Below are positions 12,212 through 21,726 of a DNA stretch of 64,000 nucleotides, piece after piece. The number at the start of each line of letters is the position of its first letter. The stretch's first letter is position 1. The stretch is from Periplaneta americana. Lineage: Eukaryota; Arthropoda; Insecta; Blattodea; Blattidae. The position numbers and the translations under genes are program-made. The stretch lies in the NCBI RefSeq assembly GCF_040183065.1, contig NC_091121.1, forward strand, positions 41,500,787 to 41,564,786, given 5' to 3'. The notes below the pieces were generated by a model. It was not told where the DNA came from. It did not search any database and saw only the letters and a program-made list of their open reading frames with translations.

Positions 12212-13301
12212 TCTATATTAATAATAAATCTGTAGCCGAAATTTTTCTGGTAATTTTCGATTTTCCAAAAATTAACCACCCTGAAACCGAAAGTCGCTTT
12301 TTTGAAATTTTTTGTTTGTTTGTCTGTATGTGTGTTACCTTTTCACGCGATAATGGATGAACGGATTTCGATGAAAATTGGAACATAAATTATGTTCGTT
12401 GTAACTTAGATTTTAGGCTATATGGCATTCAAAATACATTATTTAAAAAGGGGGGGGTTATAAGGGAGCCTGAATTAAATAAATCGAAATATCTCGCTTA
12501 TTATTGATTTTTGTGAAAAATGTTACATAACAAAAGTTTCTTTAAAAATAATTTGCGATAAGTTTTATTCCTTGAAAAATTTGATAGGACTGATATTTAA
12601 TGAGATAAATGAGTTTTAAAATTAAAATAACTGCCATCTAAGGCCGTATAATGAAATAAAAAACAAATGACTTCGTCTATAAGGGGCCTTGGACAGCAAC
12701 AATCGAAAGCTATGAAAGATAGCCTACAGAGAATGTTTCTGTGTTTGTATGAAGTAATATCGAAAGCTACATTAACCGATCTGTATAATTAATTATTATT
12801 TCATCATTGGAAAGTGTAGTTTCTCTGGATGGACATAATGCTATAATGTTATTACAGTAACTTCTGATGTAATATAATATAATATAACATAATATAAGTT
12901 ATTTGAAGGGTTCAGAACCATAGTGGGCCAAACGCCATTTACTGAATACGTAGAAAACAAGGGTTAAAATTAAGTCATTACCATAATTCAATGGAAACCT
13001 ATAACAAGTAACATAAGATATATACATTAAATCTAAATGATGTCAATCTTCATTAAACTATGGCTGCATGTAATAAAAATTAGAAACATATTAAAGGAAT
13101 TGTCATTGCACCAATGAGTGGTCTCTGGACCAAATTGATCGCATTTTAATTATTTGGATGCAATTTAAATTAAGTAAAATATTAAACGAGTTATCCTTCT
13201 ATCAAACACGAATGTTCCCTGGATCAAATGTCCTATTTTAATTATGTAATTACTTTATATTTATTTCTAACGGGTGCAGCAGAGCACACGGATACAGCTA
13301 G
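12212..13301 (+). mobile_element. Non-autonomous Helitron-like element, copy 1
   Basis: It starts TCTATATTAATAATAAATC and ends GGATACAGCTAG, with A immediately before and T immediately after, the A/T insertion and TC...CTRR ends typical of Helitrons. A diverged copy in opposite orientation lies at 26380-27361 and confirms both borders. No Rep/helicase frame is visible. An ATAAT-type microsatellite-like patch (about 12870-12900) and an extra ~100 bases relative to copy 2 mark internal divergence. Confidence 0.75.
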
Positions 13302-13559
13302 TTGTTAATAAGAAGGAAAGTGAACATATAAATTGTGCAACAAATAATATTCTTATACCCTTTACTGCTTCAAAGAAGATACAAAAGAAAATTTCATTAA
13401 CAAACACCCAAATTACACAATACTCGGAAAACATACATGTTAAATATTAATGCTTAATTTAATCTACTGTATACGTGGCAAGAAAAACTGTTAAAAATTG
13501 AAGACAAAAAAAAAATGAAATTATACCGAAACTAGCTTCGAAAATTAAGGGAATTAAAA

Positions 13560-13960
13560 ATGATAATGCTCTTTTCTTTCTCCTGAAAATTACAAAACAC
13601 CTCTACGCATCACAAATGCTAACCACACCCACAGAGACATCAACACAGAATGGAAAGACTACACATCCAACCAAAAAGCCAGAAACTAAACACACTAGAA
13701 CAATATGAAATATACAGACACACAAAAAGACACCCCAACGGAATTCTCAACACACACACACACTCTTTGATTCTACACTTTACCACAAGGACCCCACCCT
13801 CACAGGAAACAGAACAAGTGGTGCCAAGACCAACAACGACCAGTTCTGAAGATGGCCCATAAATAGGTCGAAAATGTAAACGAGGTACGTTGAAATTTAA
13901 CACAGGAAAGTCTTACCATAGATATTCTGAAGTGATAGTGTTAAAAGTTGTGTAATCAAG
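13560..13960 (+). mobile_element. 3'-terminal relic of a retroelement (LINE or Penelope-like)
   Basis: One frame reads SQKLNTLEQYEIYRHTKRHP and then, after a CA-repeat tract, TRTPPSQETEQVVPRPTT, followed by SSEDGP and a GRKCKRGTLKFNTGKSYH-like tail in another frame. This composition recalls C-terminal tails of insect reverse-transcriptase ORFs, but I cannot assign the clade. Short and broken; a fossil fragment. Confidence 0.4.
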
Positions 13961-14189
13961 ATGCATAACTAATTTTATGTGCGGTATTCTTTACCTACGA
14001 TTCTATTCTCCCCCCCCCCCCCCATCAGAAATCTTAGTTCGCACCCTGACTATAAATCATAAAAACAACTAAACCTGACCTAAAAGATTAACAAGGCTAA
14101 AAACAATTAGTAAAAAGTAATCACCTACACTCTTGTCTTATTCCTCCCTTTGAAACCATTAAATTCACGATAGTTTTATAACTTACTAG

Positions 14190-15260
14190 TATTTTCTTGG
14201 ATCTTAGTAAAGCATTTGATATGGTTAATCATAAAATACTAATTAGAAACTACAGAATTTTGGTTTAAGGGGATTGGCAGGGGAATGGTTTACATCATAC
14301 CTAAGTAACAGGAAGCAAATTGTAGAAATCGAATCAGTCAAATCAGGCATTACTTCAATAGAACATGGTGTACCTGAAGGATCTATTCTTGGTCCAGTAT
14401 TATTTCTTCTGTACATAAACGACCTTTCATTAACCACATGCCCAGCCGAAACAGTATTATTTGCAGATGACACAAACATTGTACATGACTACAGGAATAG
14501 AGACTTGCAACAAAAAATTAACGAAACTTCCAAAACCCTTGAGCAATGGTTAACAGATAAGCAGCTCAAATTAAATGCAAATAAAACAGTATTTATGAAT
14601 TTCAATCAACAAAGGTTGCAAGACCTTGTACAGATTACACTTAGTGGCACCATAATTAAAGAAGTTAAAAACACGAAATTTCTAGGTACCTGGGTTGATA
14701 GACCTGACATGGGAAAGCCACATTCAGTTCTTAACTGAAAAAATATCTCGACTATGCTACTGTATGTATTCTGAGTCCTTTCAAAAATATCACCGATTGA
14801 GCTACTATTGTCACTTTATTTTGGCTATGTACATTCAGTCATATCATATGGTATCATATTCTGGGGATCATCATCAAAATCTTCTCTTATACTTAGTTCT
14901 CTCGTTTCATGTGCCTGAAGACCCTACTGGAAGAGGCGCAGCAAGACTCAGAAGAAAGAAAATCAATTGCCTGCTAGTGTGTGATTACAAAGTAATTGTG
15001 TATCTCTTAAAATAAAGTCAACATCTTATTTACAAGTAACTATTCTAGTGTGTTATGCATTACTGACTGAATTAGCAGAACGTTATTTGCTTAGTGATTA
15101 AATACATTATATTCAAAGTAACTAGTATTCTATTAAATAAGCATGACATGTTACCACAGATTAAGATGACTGTAATATTATTGTATCATTGTTAGATTAA
15201 TGTACACTGACGACGCCATGAATAATTGTACTCCAACGATCAATAAAATATCTATCTATC
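14190..15260 (+). mobile_element. LINE relic with reverse-transcriptase palm motifs
   Basis: Frames give FLDLSKAFDMVNHKIL (14192 on), SYLSNRKQIVEI, GVPEGSILGPVLFLLYINDL and the catalytic FADDT box (about 14456-14476), then LEQWLTDKQLKLNANKT and TKFLGTWVD: the order of palm motifs in Jockey/CR1-group RTs. HSVISYGIIFWGSSSK follows in another frame. After about 14900 coding similarity stops; the text to 15260 ends in an AATAAAATATCTATCTATCC-like tail that could be the element's 3' end. Frameshifts near 14700 and an in-frame stop near 14270 show it is dead. Confidence 0.8.
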
Positions 15261-15344
15261 CATCTATTTATTCTATAAAAATTATAAGGTAGTAATTTGA
15301 AGAAATTCACTTTGTCTCCTGCATGCATTTTTGCTGTATCACCT

Positions 15345-15665
15345 TTGGTTATCCACTCCTGTGGACGTCTGTGAAACAAGTGGACTAGAGTTCGAATCCT
15401 GGTTGGTGTTTTCCCTCAACCACTTGAAGCAAAGTTGCTGGGTAACTTTCGGCGTTGGACCTCGGACTCATTTTGTCATCATTCATTCACATTTTATCAT
15501 CCATACCATAGCCCGGGTTCAGTTCACATTGCAGTGTGCTGTACTTGCACAAGTGTGGCCATTCAGCTACTCAATCATTCAATAATAGGAATGGTAAGCA
15601 CAATAAGCCTCAGGCTGCAGTGCAAGCCGTCAGGTCCCTCCTCCGTACAAGACAAAAAAAGCCAG
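15345..15665 (+). mobile_element. tRNA-derived SINE
   Basis: A B-box-like GAGTTCGAATCC follows a short tRNA-like head, then a conserved-looking body (TTTTCCCTCAACCACTTGAA, GGGTAACTTTCGGCGTTGGA, CATCCATACCATAGCCCGGG) and an A-rich end (GACAAAAAAAG). This is the layout of Pol III SINEs. The short open frames across it are not genes. Confidence 0.6.
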
Positions 15666-16535
15666 TTCAGTAATTTAACATGTTTATCTGAATTCCAAAA
15701 TAGACAAATATTGTAGATTTAGCACCTGTTGACTTTCAGCCTCCCTTGTCCGTAATTATCATGGAAAACCTTTGACATGAACACTATTGGGAGAGGGACT
15801 TCATGCGCATTTTGTGGTTAGGGGCCTTATTTTTAACAAATGATAAACTCGGAAATATTTCAGGTGTCATATACTTAAATGTACCATAATTAAACAAAAT
15901 AAAGCTGCAAAAATAAGTTCCATCTATCACGAGAATTATGAAATGTACCCCAAGAATGCAATTTAGTGCAGTTCTAGTCTTTTTTGCTCCCTTTCATAAA
16001 TGTGTTGCGAACTCTCAGTCGTACTGTTTTACGAAACAAAGTAAAAGAATATTCAGATCTAGTAGAGAATGAGGATGTGTGGAGAGACACTGGTTTCCAA
16101 CATCAAATGTGGACAGAGGAAAGCATTTTCTGCATAAGAATCCATTGAAATGCTGGTAGGAGGAAACGAAAATATCCATCAATTAGTCTTTTCATGCATC
16201 AGTTCGCCAGTTGAGGAAAACCTTACAAAAAATAAAATTAGACCATAATCAACTGCATAGATTAGGCTAATCAGCCTGTGTCTAAGGCAGGAGTCCATCT
16301 TTTCCAAGGTCTTCCCGTAGTTCTTCCTCCAAGACAATTCTGAAGCTCTTTCACTTTTCGCTAGCATGACAATGCCACCTACCAAAAATAGTCTAATTTC
16401 AAATCTGTATTCACTGAAATTCCTTCCTTCTGTATACGATTTTTCCAATCCATTAAAACTGAGTCGGTATACAAATAAAACTGAATCACTGCAAATAATT
16501 TCATATAAGAATGAACTTTGTTCAACACAGATATA

Positions 16536-17745
16536 CGAGGGTCACTCCAAAAGTAATGCACATTTCTTTTTATTATACAACTTCGCCATTTATGGAGGTC
16601 ACGATACAGCCTTCCCGCATGTATTAAAATTTAATTTAAGACGTTCTTGTGAGTGGCGCCATATAGCATCTCTTCAAGATGGCTGCTGTACTCGACATTT
16701 ATCAAAAGCAATGTGCTATCATCACGTTCCTGTGCTGTGAGAAAAAGACACTGGGAAACATTCACGAGAGGTTGAAAAGTGTGTATGGAGATGCAGCTGT
16801 CGATCGCAGTAGTTAGTTGGTGGGCAAGCAGATTATCTGATGAAGGCACTCCAATATTCAGCATACTTCTCGAAGCAGCAGATCCTGCACTACACGAAGT
16901 CCTGACAATGTGCAGCATGTTAACATGGTTGTGACTGATAAACGCGTAAGTGAAAAAATTGTCACTCGAAGTTGAAGCAAGAGAAGCGTGTGCAGAATAT
17001 ATAAACAGTTGGGATTAAAGAAAGGTTTGTACTAGGTGGGTTTCGAGGATGTTTACAGAAGCCCACAAAGAACCCCCCCCCCCCCAAAAGTGTGCAACAA
17101 ACTTTTTGACCAGTATGAGAATTGTGACAGAGATGAAACATGGCTCCACCATTTTGAACCAGAGACAAAGAGGGAGACAATGGAGTAGCATCATGCAAAT
17201 TCACCAAAGAAAAAGAAATTCAAAAATTGCACCTTTGGCAAGAAAAGTTACGGCTACTGTGTTTGTGGAAATCATGCCACTCAGAACCACCATTAATTCC
17301 GACACGTGTGTGGCAACTCTCAAGAAACTTCAAGCTCAATTGAGTTGTGTTCGACATTAGGGGAAGCAGGTTGTTCTGATATTGCACAATGCACAGCCAC
17401 ATGTCAGTCACAAGACAACAGACCAGATCAGAAAACTTAGATGAACACTGAAACACTGACCTTACAGTCCTGACTTGAAACCATATAAGAACGAATCTCC
17501 TTGCAGAACGAGGTTTGAAGATAACTCCCTCGTGCACTCTCCTAGAGTAGCTCAGGCGTGTTGGTCCAGACTTTTACTGTGCAGGTATACAGGCCCTCGT
17601 TCCAAGGTGACATAAGGCAGTTGAAAGAGATGAGGATTGTGTGGAAAAGTGACATTTTGTTCCTAAAGGATGAAACTAATAAAGCTGTAGGAAAAAAATG
17701 TAATTTTTAAATAAATGATGTCTATTACTTTTGGAGTGACCCTCG
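16536..17745 (+). mobile_element. mariner-family DNA transposon with both ends
   Basis: The ends CGAGGGTCACTCCAAAAGTA and its reverse complement are identical for at least 24 bases and are flanked by TA on each side (16534-16535, 17746-17747), the Tc1/mariner target duplication. The 1.2-kb span matches the family's normal length and contains a broken transposase. The high TIR identity suggests a moderate age. Confidence 0.92.
16679..17650 (+). pseudogene. Broken mariner transposase
   Basis: Translation starts with ATG at 16679 and reads an IYQKQCAIITFLCCEKKT helix-turn-helix region of the mariner N-terminus before stopping at an early TAG (about 16813). Downstream frames retain DETWLHHFEPETKR (first catalytic Asp region, about 17135), VLILHNAQPHVS where the family has HDNA-R-PH, so the second catalytic Asp is replaced, and YSPDLKPY (third catalytic Asp). 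A C-run near 17075-17087 and several shifts break the frame. It cannot encode an active enzyme. Confidence 0.88.
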
Positions 17746-18023
17746 TATCTTTGTTTCCTAATGCAAGCACAATGTGTAGAATTAGCAATGTTCGGATTTA
17801 TAACAGCAATATTGTTAAGAATCATTAATTTAAGGCAGGAATAGGAATTACTGGGAAATAAAAAAAAAACAACCACTGTTATTATATTGTGTTTATTTCT
17901 TCACTCCAATCCTAAAAAAGAAAAAGTTTACAATTAGAATACAAAATTATCAAATTGCAGATTTATTGATTTGTTGTTGAGGTTTTCTCCCCAGTGGCCA
18001 AAAGTTGCCCACTTCACAAAGCC

Positions 18024-18028
<5 letters not shown>

Positions 18029-18077
<49 letters not shown>
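18029..18077 (+). repeat. Homopolymer A tract of about 49 bases
   Basis: An uninterrupted run of A, longer than ordinary SINE or LINE tails elsewhere in the window. It may be a retroposon tail followed by slippage expansion, and its length is likely to be unreliable in assembly. Poly-Lys/Phe frames through it are artefacts. Confidence 0.9.
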
Positions 18078-18079
<2 letters not shown>

Positions 18080-18224
18080 TATATGAAATAGAAGAGGCCA
18101 GAGTGGGTGGATGGGATGCCAACCCCTACCAAATTGCTGTCGAGCACCAAGGTCTGGAAACACTCATGTGAAAAAAACATGCAGCTGTACACTGCACTGC
18201 ATTCAACTTGCAGAAGTCTTTCTA

Positions 18225-18965
18225 CTGGGTGGCTCAGAAAGGAATGCATTTTTGTTTTTCAAATTACGCGGAAAATATAAGAGAGGGCGTTGCAACACTG
18301 TTTCCTGGCAGGAGAAGTGAACTTGGAAATTTAGTAGAGATGGTTCGCTTCAACGGTGCAGAGCGTGCTTTCTGTGTGCAGTTGTATTACCAAAACAACA
18401 ATTCCTACAAAACTCTCAACGTTTATTTCGTGCACATTTTCGCCTGCACGACATTAGACAATGTCCAAGTGCAAATGTGATTAAACAATGGGTAAGGAAA
18501 TTCGAGACAACTGGTAACACAACAGATGACCTGTAGGTTGCCGCAGGAGCGAAGATAACATTGAGCGTGTTCGGCAATCTGTGGCAGTGGATCCACACTG
18601 ATCAGTACGCAAACGGGCTGCAAAACTAAATTTGCACCGATCCAGTATGCGGCGCATATTGAAAATTGACCTGGGTTTACATCCATACAAAATCCAGTTA
18701 GTGCAGACGCTGAAGATAACTGATTACGCTGATCGACTTGCTTTTGCAGATGAAATGTTAACTCGTTTCAATGATTTTAACAACATTATCTTCAGTGATG
18801 AAGCCCATTTTCATCTGGATGGATATGTCAATAAGCATAATTGTCGCCAATATAACTGCATTTTTAAATTTACTGATGTGGCATGGAAGATTCCCGAGAC
18901 TTTCATTTATTGCAATGATTTCTCCATCAAAACTTATTGTTCCTTACCCAAGAGATCTATAAAGT
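18225..18965 (+). mobile_element. Second Tc1/mariner-superfamily relic, 3' truncated
   Basis: After a CTGGGTGGCTCAGAAAGG start resembling an element end, the text encodes in shifting frames a helix-turn-helix-like N-terminus and, at 18786-18848, FSDEAHFHLDGYVNKHNCR, the motif around the first catalytic Asp in a mariner-like family distinct from the one at 16.5 kb. Similarity ends abruptly at about 18960, where a LINE fragment in the opposite orientation begins, so the catalytic C-terminus is gone. Confidence 0.75.
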
Positions 18966-19465
18966 GAGAAGAGACAGCACGTAACACCTGCACCGGCACC
19001 TTGTTCTCTGTAGATCAAGGATCCGTCAGTGTATAAATAAAGCCAGTTTTGTGGAGGGTATCTAATATTAATTGTCTCTAAAGACAATTGTTTTAGTATT
19101 TCAGTGTTTACTTCTGATTTCAGTATTTCTTCTGTTAAATTTAGATTATATTCCATATTTAATAGAGTTAAAGGGTTTGGGTTAATTTGTAGGTTTTCTT
19201 TTAAATTCGGGATATTGATTTTCTGTTGTAATTCTTGAACAATGGATATGAAACTTTTTTGAGTTTTCAATCTACAGAGAGGACTGTATGAATGCCAATT
19301 GTTTCCTGGTAATCTAATAAGTTTTTCATATTGAATCAGTGCTTTTTCTTCTATTGTCATTTTGATGCTGTTAATATTAGTGAGGAATCTTATAGAATCT
19401 ATTGGAGTTGTTTTGATTCCACCAGTAATGAGTCTGATTCTTCCTCCATGAATATACAGTACATA
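18966..19465 (-). mobile_element. LINE fragment with RNase H start
   Basis: On the minus strand one frame reads GGRIRLITGGIKTTPIDSIR and then IEEKALIQYEKLIRLPGNN, LNLTEEILKSEV, and WLYLYTDGSLIYREQGAGAG, where YTDGSL is the RNase H entry motif. RT thumb followed by RNase H is typical of I/R1/Jockey-type LINEs. The fragment is cut on both sides, inside RNase H at the 3' side. Confidence 0.78.
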
Positions 19466-19767
19466 AACATTGTTTCCCTTGGCTCCACAACTTTAAAGAC
19501 TACAAACAGAAATCTTTCTGTATAATCTCTTTACAGTATAGAAGAAGCATTGGTCCATTAGTTATGTTAAACAAGGACACATTTGATTTTACACAACGTA
19601 CTGTAACAGTGCAGACCTACGTGATATGTCTCACTTCAAAAGGAAAAACTGGGAAGAAAATATTGTTACATCAAATTTTAAGAAAACTAGCGTTACTATT
19701 CAAAATTTCGACATAATGGGCTGAGTAAAGTGGAGTTTTTCAATGATATGATTAAATAAAATTATAG

Positions 19768-19990
19768 TTTATTTAACAATGCTCGCAACTGCAGAGGTTA
19801 TATCAGCATCGCCGGTGTGCCGGAATTTTGTCCCGTAGGAGTTCTTTTACATGCCAGTAAATCTACTGACATGAGCCTGTCGCATTTAAGCATACTCAAA
19901 TGCCATTGACCTGCGCTGGGATCTAACCCGCAACCTCGGGCACAGAAGGCCAGCGCTATACCGACTGTGCTACTGAGGCTGGCTTCCAGT
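19768..19990 (-). mobile_element. tRNA-derived SINE, minus orientation
   Basis: Reading the minus strand, a tRNA-like head with AGCACAGTCGGTATAGCGCT and a B-box-like GGGTTAGATCCC is followed by the body; the plus-strand end begins TTTATTTAACAATGCTCGCA. I recall this family as very common in cockroach-group sequences. Confidence 0.7.
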
Positions 19991-21189
19991 GATGTGAAAT
20001 ATTGGTAATTTCCCAGAATGTGTCGCTGATTATCGCGATTCCATTTTAAAGTAAAAAAAAAATAATAGGTTTATATTACTTTATCAGATGTCCAGTAGGT
20101 AGTTCTATCATACACAACAACGAAACTAGTAATGTGAAGTACAGTTCTAAGTGTTTCAACATCAACCCATTTTAACACTCGCAAATTATGCAAAGTAACA
20201 AAAGATGCATACATTAAGTGGTTTATCAGCAAAGGTTTATTACCTAATAAAGAAACAAAAGATAGTGTATATAGTGGAAATTTAAAAAAAGTTCAATGGC
20301 AAGTACATTCAAGAAGTAAATATTTTCTGTATTGCTTAAAATGTAACAACTGCAAAAAAGAATGCAGCATACAAAATTAAAGTGTATAAATAAATAAATA
20401 AATATATATATACTAATAAATAATTATTAATACTTTCAAGTTCAAAGTGTATTAGTAACTAAATACGTTTTTTTAAACAGGGATATACTATATTTAATTA
20501 AGAAACTTAGAAATTGCAATCAAATATGGCGGAACGTAACTTTATGACATCATAAATTCGTACATCACTTATCAACATGCAAATTCCTCTAGAAATAAGC
20601 GACACATTCTGGAAAATAACTGAAATATGTATAAGCTGAATAAAGAGAACAACTATCAAAATCATTCCAACAGTCAATAAGAGACTACACAGAGAAATAC
20701 ACATGACACGCCAAATGCCACAATTTGTTCATACATGTACAGAAAAGTCACCTTTGCATGACAAGTTTAAATGAGAAAGCAATGGGGAAGAGAATGCTAA
20801 ACAGACGAACTGAACGAGTTGTAATAAAAAAATGGTCTGAATACTGCAAAAAGATTTCTATTCTTCATTCCATCCAAAACTCCACATGTAAACAAATGCT
20901 TCCTATTGGCTGCAGAACAAAGAACCTCTCTATGTCGCCTACAAGATGTTAATTACTTCAATGTATGAAAGCAAATCTGTTATATATTTTCAAAGTCTTA
21001 ATAGAAAATTGTCATTTTCCTAACACAAGAAGCAAATATATTTGTAGCAGTTGGAAAACTAATAAAGGCTGTCATTTGTAGGCCGGGTCCATAGCAGACC
21101 ATTTACAATAGGGCGTCATAATAATATAACAAGGCGGTTGTGTAATCTATCTATGGATGCGTCACCGATCAATTTCTGTCACTGTTTAC
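19991..21189. other. AT-rich stretch with no recognised feature
   Basis: Only short chance frames, an AATA/TATA run near 20390-20420 and ordinary AT-rich text are seen. If the RPL12 3' UTR is spliced (see that gene), its distal exon and poly(A) site could lie here, but I could not identify them. Confidence 0.5.
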
Positions 21190-21396
21190 GGGTACACTTC
21201 CGAACAGGGGCAGCGGCATTTCCTCTAAAGTTAGAGCCCAGTTTAGGTGTGTGTGTATTAATCGAAAATTAGGAGCTACAAAATATTGAGAATAGGACGC
21301 ATGTTTATATGACTTTTTTCCGATTAATATAAACACACCTAAACTGGGCTCTAACCTTAGGGAAAATGCCACTGCCCCTGTTCGAAAGTGCTCCCG
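21190..21396. repeat. Foldback hairpin with ~75-bp arms
   Basis: The left arm contains CCGAACAGGGGCAGCGGCAT, TTAGAGCCCAGTTTAGGTGT and TATTAATCG; the right arm (about 21319-21396) carries the reverse complement of all three in reverse order. The loop is ~50 bases. Arms differ at a handful of bases. A partial relative of the outer part (CGCTTCCGTATAGGGGCAGT) sits alone at 10606. It is probably a foldback MITE; a transcript across it would form a long hairpin RNA. Confidence 0.85.
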
Positions 21397-21639
21397 AATC
21401 TTGCATTGTTTGTTGATATATGGAGTGTTCTTGTATGCAATGAGAATTAATGTTATAATTGTGACATGTTAATATGGAGATGCAATCACAGTGTTCACAG
21501 ACAGTCATTTTCGTAAGAATGTATGATCAGTTCTATCCAAGATGGTAGTGGAAAAATTATAAAAGTGAACAAGATTTTCGTATGCATATTAAGTTGTTTC
21601 CAGAAACTTAGCAGCTCCACAGCATACTTACGTTAAAAA

Positions 21640-21726
21640 TTAATCTTCTGGAACTTCCAGCTCGCCGTTGTTGATCTGATCAATTACATCATGTGGGTGC
21701 TTTCCCTCTACTGTACATCCAACAGA
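21640..21726 (-). CDS. RpL12: RpL12 coding exon 5 with stop
   Basis: Encodes [20 protein letters not shown] and GELEVPED then TAA. The HPHDVID block is the family signature near the C-terminus. A strong donor starts at 21631, eight bases past the stop. Confidence 0.96.
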   Translation of the reverse strand, partial: SVGCTVEGKHPHDVIDQINNGELEVPED

